A program made the position numbers and the translations under genes. From positions 91,896 through 155,895 of the forward strand of contig CAVGED010000082.1 of NCBI GenBank assembly GCA_963628035.1: DNA of 64,000 bases. Direction: 5' to 3'. This document shows, piece after piece, positions 25,614-34,161 of the stretch; the first letter of the stretch is position 1; the number at the start of each line of letters is the position of its first letter. The notes under the pieces were generated by a model. The model saw only the letters and a program-made list of their open reading frames with translations. It was not told where the DNA came from and made no database searches. Source of the DNA: 14-2 sp963628035. Lineage in GTDB: Bacteria; Bacillota; Clostridia; Lachnospirales; Lachnospiraceae.

Positions 25614-28028
25614 TCACGCTTTCTCCTGAACAGAAATAGAGATCAGTTTACACGGACTGATATAGCTGCATTTTGAAAAATCATCGTCCAACACGTTTCC
25701 AAGCCCGCTTCCCAAGACAAAATACCCTTTCTTCCCAGAGTAGTCAACATTCCCTAGATAACAGCACAACCGCCCGCCAATGGACTTATATACTTGATTG
25801 CCTATATGCAAATCGCAAAATTCTGCATCATATTCCACTTCCACATAGCTGATCTGCTTCCAATCCACACGCACATCCACTTTTACGAAACCGGAAAACT
25901 CCGGGCATTCATCATATCGGTTAATATTAAAAAATGGATTCTCCACATGCTTATAAAACTGAAATTCACTGCTATCATACTCCTTCAGATAAATATCGGC
26001 AGGCGGCACAATGCTCCCGGCCTGATACCCGGCGACATTCACCCCATGCTTCTCCTTCTCGCAAATAAACGCCTGCAGTGGCCGGATGGGTATGGCTTCC
26101 TCTGTAACTGCAAGATAAGTGCCGGACACATAGTCGTTTGCGTATGCTCCGCAGTCAAATCCATGACAGTAATCCTTTGGCCGGATAGAAATGATGTTCT
26201 CCCCTTCATTGAGAAGCATCACATAATACGCCCCATCCTTTTCATACCGAAAAATCCGAAGACTCTCAATACTTTGGTAATCGTAACCAAGCCGTTCCTT
26301 GACGGAAGCTGCGATGCCCTTCCCGCCCTTCTCGGCATAGATCGTATGTGCAGCGAATCGTTCCAGGATCGCCTGATACTGCTCCGGGAGCTTCTCAAAA
26401 TAGGGAACCACCAGGATCTTGTATAAATTATCGTCGACAGCAATTGCACCTGCTTTACTCTCTCCTTGGGACAATGCTGCAAAATCAACGAGATCAAAGT
26501 CAATCTGATTCTGCATCAATTCCTTCGCGATCACATCGCACAGGTCGAAATCCCCGCCCGCCCACTCCGCCTGGGCATGATACAGTACAGCCACCTCAAT
26601 AATGGCCTTTCCCTCCGAGAAAAGCCCTGAAACCGTATTCATGTAGTCGAACAGCAGCCGATAACTGCCATTGGAAGGGTTAAGCCCTCCGGCGTAGAAA
26701 TGTGGCGGGCAATCCTTGTTGTCAAATTCACTGGTGAAAGCATGCGGTATAAAATGATTGATTCCACGCACCAATGCATGGTTTGCCAAATAAATCATCT
26801 CTGACATGCTTTCTCCCCAGCCGTACGCCCCAAAGATCTCACAGAGTGCCCTACCTTGCTTTTCTTTATCAATATGGGCGCAGGAGGACGCCAATTTCAT
26901 CAAGGTATAATTAAAAAAGGTACTGTCAGAGTATCCGGGATCGATGCTCGCAATATGAAATCCGTCATTTTCCATGGATTCGATCTGGTGCAGCACCACA
27001 TCCACGGAAGCAATGTCCGCGCCCTTCATGGACTTAAAATAATGTCCGGCGGAACACATCAGTGAAGTATGTGCGTCCATATCCTCGATAATGTGACCTG
27101 TATAAAGAACGCCGCGTGTTCTGCACCACTCACTCAGCTGCCCTACAAAATTTTTTGCATAGCTGTCCGTTACCAACTCCATATACCGGCATCTTACATC
27201 TGCTGTTTTCTCGCCCAGATCAAACCAGAGGCTTAAGATGGAGCTGTCTTTGCCAATAGCCTCCCAAATATCCTTATTCCATGGGTAAGCCATTCCGTAT
27301 CTTCCTATTTTACCATCGTACGCATTCGCCACCTCTTGTCGCTGGTAAGTGGAACAATTAAAACGAGGTTCATCGGAAAAGAAACCACAAAAGGTTGTTC
27401 CAAAATACTTCTTATATCTCGCATAATGAGGTTCATATACCGCTTCAATCAGCTCTCTTACCGAAGCGGGATCCAACATGTCAATACTTCCTTCCCGCTC
27501 GTAATGAGCAGAAGTCTCCACGATTGCAACCACGCTGTAATAGCCTTCCTTCACATCCAGGTATACAAAATCTCCATGCATCTGACTGGTTACGTCAATG
27601 GGATCCAGCAGCTGCTTGAAATCTTTTCCCCTCTTTGCAAGATAAACACCAAGAATCTTCTCGTCAAATTCTTCACTGCAATCGATACGGACCCGGATGT
27701 CGCTTTTGTTCCCGCATATATCGGTACGCAACGCTTTCACTCTTCTTGCCTGCCGAAGCTTTTCGTTAGTGAACAGTGCTCCGTTGGCGTACCCGGTAGG
27801 ATAGGATTTGTCATCCAACAGCCACACCTTCATGTCATGCGCCTTGGCAAACTCCATGATGTAATCCATTTCCACAAACCAAGTTTCTCCGCAAAACCCG
27901 CCGTGAATCCTGGATTCCACCACAAATGAGGTGATGCCCATATCCAGCATGGCTTTTAATTCTTTTTCCAACTCCTCGATACTTTCCTGCCTCAGCCATA
28001 AAAACGGCATAATTCTGTCGATTCTCAT
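25614..28028 (-). CDS. Putative glycoside hydrolase, GH106/clan-A-like
   Basis: An 804-residue protein with no signal peptide. The N-terminal half looks like a TIM barrel: MRIDRIMPFLWLRQESIEEL, then LDDKSYPTGYANGA, a TFCGFFSDEPRF strand end with Glu220 as possible acid/base, TGHIIEDMDAH, and CEIFGAYGWGES with Glu397 as a possible nucleophile. The C-terminal third is beta-rich. The layout is like GH106 alpha-L-rhamnosidases and related uncharacterised hydrolases, but I cannot place it in a family with certainty. Being cytoplasmic and next to GH20 and GH78, it probably trims imported oligosaccharides. AGGAGG precedes the ATG. Confidence 0.6.
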   Translation of the reverse strand: MRIDRIMPFLWLRQESIEELEKELKAMLDMGITSFVVESRIHGGFCGETWFVEMDYIMEFAKAHDMKVWLLDDKSYPTGYANGALFTNEKLRQARRVKALRTDICGNKSDIRVRIDCSEEFDEKILGVYLAKRGKDFKQLLDPIDVTSQMHGDFVYLDVKEGYYSVVAIVETSAHYEREGSIDMLDPASVRELIEAVYEPHYARYKKYFGTTFCGFFSDEPRFNCSTYQRQEVANAYDGKIGRYGMAYPWNKDIWEAIGKDSSILSLWFDLGEKTADVRCRYMELVTDSYAKNFVGQLSEWCRTRGVLYTGHIIEDMDAHTSLMCSAGHYFKSMKGADIASVDVVLHQIESMENDGFHIASIDPGYSDSTFFNYTLMKLASSCAHIDKEKQGRALCEIFGAYGWGESMSEMIYLANHALVRGINHFIPHAFTSEFDNKDCPPHFYAGGLNPSNGSYRLLFDYMNTVSGLFSEGKAIIEVAVLYHAQAEWAGGDFDLCDVIAKELMQNQIDFDLVDFAALSQGESKAGAIAVDDNLYKILVVPYFEKLPEQYQAILERFAAHTIYAEKGGKGIAASVKERLGYDYQSIESLRIFRYEKDGAYYVMLLNEGENIISIRPKDYCHGFDCGAYANDYVSGTYLAVTEEAIPIRPLQAFICEKEKHGVNVAGYQAGSIVPPADIYLKEYDSSEFQFYKHVENPFFNINRYDECPEFSGFVKVDVRVDWKQISYVEVEYDAEFCDLHIGNQVYKSIGGRLCCYLGNVDYSGKKGYFVLGSGLGNVLDDDFSKCSYISPCKLISISVQEKA

Positions 28029-28043
28029 ACTTTCCTCCTAAAA

Positions 28044-29900
28044 CTACACAAATGAGAAATACTCGATCATAACACCTGCGGAGATCAGTTCCCCCCAATT
28101 CAGCATAATGATATCGTCACCATTTCCATATAGATCAAGAATTTCCTCTTTCAATTCAGGGATTTCCTCTATTTCACCCCGGCAGTACTGCGCAAGCCGT
28201 TCCCTGCAGTTTTCGATCCGGAAGAGTAAGGCGCCAATGCGCGCTTCCTGGATTTCAAACCCAAACACCTTATGATCCCTATACCACTGCACCCGAAAAG
28301 CGGCAAAGAAATCCCGCAGCCTGCCAAGAAGTTCCTGGTATATAGGGATCAGTGCAGACACTTCTTCTTTCTTCCCCGAAGAAAATGTCTCTCTTGTCTG
28401 GATTCCCAGAACATGCTTCACCCGAAGTACCTCCAGCAGCTTTATCTGTGTATCAAACAAATATCGATACTGTCTTGATACCTGTTCTTTCGCCCGGCAC
28501 AATTTTTCCGTATGCAACGCATAATAATCCGCATATTCTTTTCGCACCGACCGATCCATGACTCCCATAAATGCATCCTGGTATAAAAAATACTTCGATG
28601 AGGTATTACATTTCATATTCAATTCCGGTGCAAGACAATTTGCGTAATCCAGCATCAGAAATGCCTCCAGCGAACCAAACAGACAGCAAAACCAATCCTC
28701 AAAGGTGCCAATCTCCTTTTCATACGCCGCCGCATACCCGACATAGGCCATCACAGGCAGGGCAGCAAACGGGGATGTTTCCGCCCCACAATCGCCCCAG
28801 CTTGCCAGCCACAGTTCGTCGATTCCGCAATGGATCGCCGCATCCACATACCCTTTTGCAATATGCAGAGCAAGGTTGTTGTGTGGTGCTAGGCCAAAGA
28901 ACTTATAGTCGGAAATACAAAAACAACAATTTGGATAAGATTCCTTTCGTTCTTTTAGATAACTGCTTCTCATGTCGTAGCTTACCTTTTCTACCGTTTT
29001 TTCCCCCTCGCTGGCGCTCCCGTAATTCCAGAAAATAATCTTTATCCCATGTTCTCTGGCAAAAGAGACGATTTCCTCTCGATTCTCATAACCGCTATCG
29101 ACGCAGTCTCCCCACATTTTCAAGCGGAATCCGTACCGTTCAGCGATTCTGACCACAGTCTTTAGCTGCTCCAGAAAAAGCTTTCCCGGTGCTGTATATC
29201 CATTTTTATTTAAATACTTTCCCCTCCCAAGCATGAAAGGTTCATCCATGCCTATATTTACCGTCTTCGAGGGTAGCACAGCTGCGATGGAGGCAAACAT
29301 GCGATCAAGCAAAATCTCCACTCTCTTGCTCCCCACCATCAGCACATCGTTGCAGTCAAAAGCCTCCTTATAATATGTCTCATACCGATAAATGCTCCTC
29401 ATATGGGCAAGACATTGAATTGAGAGCGTGACTGTCATTCCAAATATATCGGCAAAGCTTACAATTTCATGAATCTCTTCGGGGGAAAAACGCCCTCGAA
29501 GATATCCAAAGCACGGCTCCTCCTGTACCTCATAGGTATCCTCTGTATACAAGCTCAATTCCTGATACCCCAGCACGCAAAGATGTACCAGCAGACGCTT
29601 TGCTGAGACCACATTGATCACGGCATTTCTGCTACAATCCAACATGTAGGTCAGATGCCTGACAGACCCAGTATTTTCTTCATAGCACGGCAGGCCAGAT
29701 TGTATACCCATCAGGAACATGCGATAAAAGGAATGTTTTTCTGCATATTTTATTTCAAGAGAATCCGGATATTTCAAAAAAGCATTGCTTTGTCCCATGA
29801 CTGCTTTTATCTGAATTCCGGTGTGCGCCAGGTTCAAATCCAATAATTCTTCAATAATTCTGATACCTTCTGCAAATTCTTCGTTATCCACTGTATACAT
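28044..29900 (-). CDS. GH20-type beta-N-acetylhexosaminidase
   Basis: A 618-residue protein resembling the GcnA-like branch of GH20. The barrel starts near residue 80 (MLDCSRNAVINVVSAKR) and includes YLRGRFSPEEI. The catalytic Asp-Glu pair occurs as NIGMDEPF (Asp219-Glu220), in which the Asp orients the substrate N-acetyl group and the Glu is the acid. LKMWGDCVDSG and INFWNYG-type strand ends follow. No signal peptide is visible, so it would act on imported N-acetylhexosaminides. The ribosome site is weak. It lies between the sialidase-fold gene and the GH106-like gene in the glycan operon. Confidence 0.75.
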   Translation of the reverse strand: MYTVDNEEFAEGIRIIEELLDLNLAHTGIQIKAVMGQSNAFLKYPDSLEIKYAEKHSFYRMFLMGIQSGLPCYEENTGSVRHLTYMLDCSRNAVINVVSAKRLLVHLCVLGYQELSLYTEDTYEVQEEPCFGYLRGRFSPEEIHEIVSFADIFGMTVTLSIQCLAHMRSIYRYETYYKEAFDCNDVLMVGSKRVEILLDRMFASIAAVLPSKTVNIGMDEPFMLGRGKYLNKNGYTAPGKLFLEQLKTVVRIAERYGFRLKMWGDCVDSGYENREEIVSFAREHGIKIIFWNYGSASEGEKTVEKVSYDMRSSYLKERKESYPNCCFCISDYKFFGLAPHNNLALHIAKGYVDAAIHCGIDELWLASWGDCGAETSPFAALPVMAYVGYAAAYEKEIGTFEDWFCCLFGSLEAFLMLDYANCLAPELNMKCNTSSKYFLYQDAFMGVMDRSVRKEYADYYALHTEKLCRAKEQVSRQYRYLFDTQIKLLEVLRVKHVLGIQTRETFSSGKKEEVSALIPIYQELLGRLRDFFAAFRVQWYRDHKVFGFEIQEARIGALLFRIENCRERLAQYCRGEIEEIPELKEEILDLYGNGDDIIMLNWGELISAGVMIEYFSFV

Positions 29901-29961
29901 TCTTCATCTGCAAACCTTCATCCGGCCTGCCTCTCCTCTCATATTTCTAAATTGCTATTTC

Positions 29962-32900
29962 CTATTGAACTTTGCAAATCTCTACGTCGGTAAAATTAAC
30001 ATAAGTAAGGCCATTCCCATTGTTCAAATAGATGCTATTCAACCAGCACTTTTCAAATGTACCATTTTCATCCGTAGTGATATTAAATTTTATCTCACCG
30101 CCAGGAGCGCCGAACACAAAGACATTATTGGTCTCATAGAACGACGGACGATCACCATCACATTCCACAGTAACCACAACTTGGTATTCTGTATTCGCTT
30201 CGAGTCCTGCTTCTTGGCTTGCCGATATCGTTAATCTTGTCCTTCCGCCTTTTGTGATATTCTCTATCCTTGTACATCTCTTTCCGATTGTTTCGCCTTC
30301 TGCAATTGTCTTTTCTGATATGTCATACCAAGCTTGCCCATTTAGCTTTAACAGGTCAACAGTGACACCTTCCGCATATGCACTCCTTGTAAGTTCTATA
30401 CCTGTAAAATTGACATAGGTTGCTCCATTCAGCCAGATCGTATCCCAGGCCTTAACAAACTCGCCATTTTCGTCCGTAACGATGGTAAAACTTATCTCAC
30501 CTCCGGGAGCCCCAAACACAAAATCATTTCCTCCCGTATGTTCTTCAAAGAACGAAGGACGATCTCCATCGCATTCCACAGCAACCACAACCCGGTACTC
30601 TGTATTCGCTTTCAGTCCTGCTTCCTGGCTTGCCGATACCGTTAATCTCGTCTTTCCCCCTTTTGTGATATTCTCTATACTGTTATAGGTCTTTCCGGCA
30701 TTTTCTCCATCCGTGACCGTCTTCTCAGATATCGTATACTCAGCCCCCTGGTACAGCTTTGTCGGGAATAAGGAGATGCCCTCTCCATACACACACTTCT
30801 TAATTTCCGTGAACGTGATACCTGTAAAATCAACATACGTCAGGCCTTGTCCCACATTCAGGTATATTGTGCTCCAGGTCTTCTCAAATGTGCCGTTCGC
30901 ATCCGTGGTGACCGTAAACGTGATCTCACCTCCGGGAGCGCCAAATACAAAATCATTTCCCTTAGATGGGCTTGTATGCTCCTCATAGAAGGACGGAAGG
31001 GTTCCATCACACACCACACTGACCATAACCTGGTATTCGGTATTCGCCCTCAGTCCGGCTTCCTGACTTGCTGATACCTTCAAATATGTCCAGCCGGATT
31101 TCGTTATGTTCTCGATACAGTTATAGGTCTTTCCGGCATTTTCTCCATCTGTGACCGTCTTCTCAGATATCGTATACTCAGCCCCCTGGTATCTGCGCAT
31201 CGGCAGAACCGTGATGCCTTTTCCGTACAAGCTATCTTTCCGCTCCACAAGTCCAATGCCATTGATCAGTTTCTTTCGCAGCAGCACCAGATCTTGTCCA
31301 TCCACAACGCCGCTACTGTCCAGATCGCCCATATCATCGGAATAGATCGTGACGGCTTCCGGGTTGTCCAGGTATTGCTTCAAGTGTACAACGTCACGGA
31401 CGTCAAAAGCTCCATCACCATTGACGTCACCAGGAAGAACGATAACCGGAATATCCACATCGCCGATTAGAATCGCCCATGTATCATAGGTATAGCTCTC
31501 TCCAGCTTTTACTTCCTTCCCCAGAAGATCCAATTCCTCCGTGAGTTCTCCGCTTAACTGCCCCTGTGGAAGCGTTGCCTGCATGGTAAAGCCTAATTCC
31601 TTCAGTTTCGCTGTCTTGCTGTTGTCACCGGTGGCCGGTGTCAATGCATACAACCAACCGTCCTCCGTCACAGTCACGGTGGCACCGGAATTCAATGCTG
31701 CTTTCAGATATCCTTTTCCGATCAACTGGCTGGGCGCATATTTTCCCACTGCGTAGGAGCGATCAGAAAACAATATGCTTCCTTGAGCCAGTAGCTCCAT
31801 GGTACCGTCACTGCTTTCCACCTTGGCAAGAGTTTCCGCAATCTCCACTTCAAATGCCTGCATAGCAGCAGTGGTGCCATTGTCGTTCACCAGCACCCGC
31901 AGCATAGACCCCTCCGTCACCAGCTTTCCGGCCACAATGTCCTTCTCTGTGATCTTAGCCATCAGGATCTCCCCAGTAGCTGTACGCCCATGATCATAGA
32001 TAATATAGATATTTCCTTCTGCATCCTGATACGCATCCGGATACGTGGTGTTACTACGTTCATCGATCACCAGCTTATACGGCCAGGTCTTTCCGTCATC
32101 GAAAGAAAGTGCCGCCGTCATATGGGTACGTTCGTTGGCGCCGCTGGGCGGATCGTTGTAGATCATCAGCTGACTGCCGGAAGCCAGGCGGGTTATATAG
32201 AAGCGCGAAGCCACGTTGGAGATGCCTGCCAGCACGGAATCGCTCCAGGTCTTTCCGCCGTCATAGGAATAACTTTCCTCAATACCGTACCCGGTGCGGA
32301 TTAGCATCCGCAGCGTGCCGTCGGCCTGCTCTATGATCATATTTTCATCACAGTTACGGCTTCCGGTATAGCCAAAAACGCTGCCAAGATAGCTCCATGT
32401 CGCACCCTGATCCTTGGAAATATATGCGTTGGAGTTGATCTCATCCCCCATCTCCGTAAACGTGCTCCAGCCCCAGATGGCAGTCGGCAGGATCCAGTCA
32501 CCGTTAGTAAGGACGATGGGATCGTTCATGGCGATGCCGTTGGCAATACGCATCGGCCGGCTCCAGCTTGGATTCTCATCGCCGGGATTATCGGTATACA
32601 TAGCCCACACACCGCAGCGCCCATCGAAATGATAATAGCTCTGGTTCCAGATGAACCACATACGGCCGCTGGGATCCACCCACAGATTCGGATCAAAGGA
32701 GCGCACCGGATATTCCGGATCCACCACAACCTTGGGGCCGGACCAAGTCAGGCCATCGTCATTGCTGGTATAGAGCACTGACCAATTGTACTCATCCTCG
32801 GTGCTGCCACCGCTGTACCAGGTGGCCCAAAGTCTGCCGGACTTGTCATCCTTGGCAATGCCGGGGATTCCCTGCCACTGGCGTTTGCCGTCCTGATATT

Positions 32901-33495
32901 CCTCCTCTGTGGGATTGAACAGGACATTTGGTGCCTCCAATGCCGCGCCCGCCAGTTCTTTTTCATCTACTACCTTCGTCACCAGGACACCCCACTGGCC
33001 AAAGGAAACAGTCTCATTCACCGCCACTTCCTTCCCCATAACAGCGATGGCCTCCTCGATGGTAGCCCCCAACTCCCCGACCTCCAGGGTTGTGATATGG
33101 GTATAGCCCGCCTCCTCCAATGCAGTCACCTGGGAATTATTGGAGGTACTGCTCTGGGCCGTTGCAGGGGTCAGCACATAGACCCACCCTGCCTTCGTGA
33201 TGGTAACGCCTGAGACGCCGCCCACCAGATTACTGCGGAGATAGTCGCTTCCCTCCAGCCAATCCGGCAAACTGGAGCCGAACACATGTCCCCGGTCAGC
33301 AAATATCTTCTCGCCCGGTGCAATGGTGCCCGCCACACCGGAGGATGGCTGTACGGTTGCCAACGCATTCAGCACTATACCCATTCCCTCCCCTGATGTT
33401 TCCGCCTCACTGACAATTCCTGCGGCTGACAAAAGTGAAATGGATAATACATTCGCCATCAAAAGAGCCAGCCATTTTCTCTTCTTTTTCATCAT
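29962..33495 (-). CDS. Secreted sialidase-fold protein with dockerin and C-terminal repeats
   Basis: A 1177-residue secreted protein. It has a signal peptide (1-32) and an unknown module (about 57-178). A six-bladed sialidase-type propeller (about 190-545) carries four Asp boxes: SNDDGLTW, SKDQGATW, SYDGGKTW and SFDDGKTW. A second copy of the unknown module (567-682) and a type I dockerin (688-747, two calcium loops DVNGDGAFDVRD and DLDSSGVVDGQD) follow. Three copies of a ~140-residue module end the protein (757-900, 902-1036, 1038-1177). At the position of the classical RIP arginine the sequence reads QGIPGI, so the sialic-acid arginine triad looks incomplete and the substrate may be another acidic sugar. 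No cohesin is encoded nearby. GAGG precedes the ATG. Confidence 0.82.
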   Translation of the reverse strand: MMKKKRKWLALLMANVLSISLLSAAGIVSEAETSGEGMGIVLNALATVQPSSGVAGTIAPGEKIFADRGHVFGSSLPDWLEGSDYLRSNLVGGVSGVTITKAGWVYVLTPATAQSSTSNNSQVTALEEAGYTHITTLEVGELGATIEEAIAVMGKEVAVNETVSFGQWGVLVTKVVDEKELAGAALEAPNVLFNPTEEEYQDGKRQWQGIPGIAKDDKSGRLWATWYSGGSTEDEYNWSVLYTSNDDGLTWSGPKVVVDPEYPVRSFDPNLWVDPSGRMWFIWNQSYYHFDGRCGVWAMYTDNPGDENPSWSRPMRIANGIAMNDPIVLTNGDWILPTAIWGWSTFTEMGDEINSNAYISKDQGATWSYLGSVFGYTGSRNCDENMIIEQADGTLRMLIRTGYGIEESYSYDGGKTWSDSVLAGISNVASRFYITRLASGSQLMIYNDPPSGANERTHMTAALSFDDGKTWPYKLVIDERSNTTYPDAYQDAEGNIYIIYDHGRTATGEILMAKITEKDIVAGKLVTEGSMLRVLVNDNGTTAAMQAFEVEIAETLAKVESSDGTMELLAQGSILFSDRSYAVGKYAPSQLIGKGYLKAALNSGATVTVTEDGWLYALTPATGDNSKTAKLKELGFTMQATLPQGQLSGELTEELDLLGKEVKAGESYTYDTWAILIGDVDIPVIVLPGDVNGDGAFDVRDVVHLKQYLDNPEAVTIYSDDMGDLDSSGVVDGQDLVLLRKKLINGIGLVERKDSLYGKGITVLPMRRYQGAEYTISEKTVTDGENAGKTYNCIENITKSGWTYLKVSASQEAGLRANTEYQVMVSVVCDGTLPSFYEEHTSPSKGNDFVFGAPGGEITFTVTTDANGTFEKTWSTIYLNVGQGLTYVDFTGITFTEIKKCVYGEGISLFPTKLYQGAEYTISEKTVTDGENAGKTYNSIENITKGGKTRLTVSASQEAGLKANTEYRVVVAVECDGDRPSFFEEHTGGNDFVFGAPGGEISFTIVTDENGEFVKAWDTIWLNGATYVNFTGIELTRSAYAEGVTVDLLKLNGQAWYDISEKTIAEGETIGKRCTRIENITKGGRTRLTISASQEAGLEANTEYQVVVTVECDGDRPSFYETNNVFVFGAPGGEIKFNITTDENGTFEKCWLNSIYLNNGNGLTYVNFTDVEICKVQ
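29965..31227 (-). repeat. Three copies of the ~140-residue glycan-locus module (sialidase-fold protein)
   Basis: The copies share NDFVFGAPGGEI, the ITK.G...L.VSASQEAGL.ANTEY stretch, an ECDG..PSFYEEH segment and a TY.FTGI end. The pattern of alternating hydrophobic residues suggests a beta-sandwich, as in carbohydrate-binding modules. Four further copies lie in the lipoprotein at 36789-39884. I do not recognise the family. Confidence 0.8.
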
Positions 33496-33591
33496 GTTCG
33501 ATACCTTCCTCTCTGCCTATTTTCTTGTTTTCCTTGATCATTTTCGAAAATCCTTCGTATTTCTCTGGAAAGTTCACGTATGTTTCGCTCT

Positions 33592-34161
33592 CTACACTTC
33601 CGGTTTGTTCATCAATTTCAGCGGATAATCTCCCAGTCGCTTTACTTCAAATCCATTTTTCTTGAACTCTTCATAGCTGAATGCATCCAGTTCATCTATG
33701 GCAAGCTTGTGGAATTCATAGAAATTCGGCCACCATTCATATCCATCTCCTAAGCTATGGCTCAGATATGCATCCGCAATATCCTTTCCCATCTGAGGTG
33801 CAACATAAAATGCTCCCATCGCCAGCACATTCACGCCATTTCCGGTAATGGCACGCAACGCTGCCGGAACGCTTTCCACAACGCCGGCATACACACCGGG
33901 GCATTTACTGGCTGCAATGTGAATTCCCATTCCCGTTCCGCAGAAAATAAGGGCTCGTTCAAACTCTTTTTCCGCAATCTTTGCACCTACCTTCAGGCCA
34001 ATTCGGTGGAACATCTCAGGGTCTTCCTCATCTGCAGACTGCACACCAATATCCGTCACCTTCCAGCCCTTGGATCTCAGATGCGCCACAACCGCCTCCT
34101 TTAACGGGAATCCTGCAAAATCTGCTCCCACCAGAATTTCCTTATCTTTTACCATCTTCAT
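33592..34161 (-). CDS. RpiB/LacAB-family sugar-phosphate isomerase
   Basis: A 189-residue protein of the RpiB/LacA/LacB fold. It has ILVGADFAGFPLKEAVV at the N-terminus, the catalytic-loop sequence FCGTGMGIHIAASK, and NGVNVLAMGA. The usual family length is about 145-150, so it carries a C-terminal extension of about 40 residues rich in aromatic residues (YEWWPNFYEF). It would interconvert an aldose and a ketose phosphate in the cytosol. Its start overlaps the GH78 stop codon as ATGA. Its placement between GH78 and the sialidase-fold gene suggests it handles a sugar released by the locus, though no rhamnose-specific pathway is complete here. Confidence 0.85.
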   Translation of the reverse strand: MKMVKDKEILVGADFAGFPLKEAVVAHLRSKGWKVTDIGVQSADEEDPEMFHRIGLKVGAKIAEKEFERALIFCGTGMGIHIAASKCPGVYAGVVESVPAALRAITGNGVNVLAMGAFYVAPQMGKDIADAYLSHSLGDGYEWWPNFYEFHKLAIDELDAFSYEEFKKNGFEVKRLGDYPLKLMNKPEV

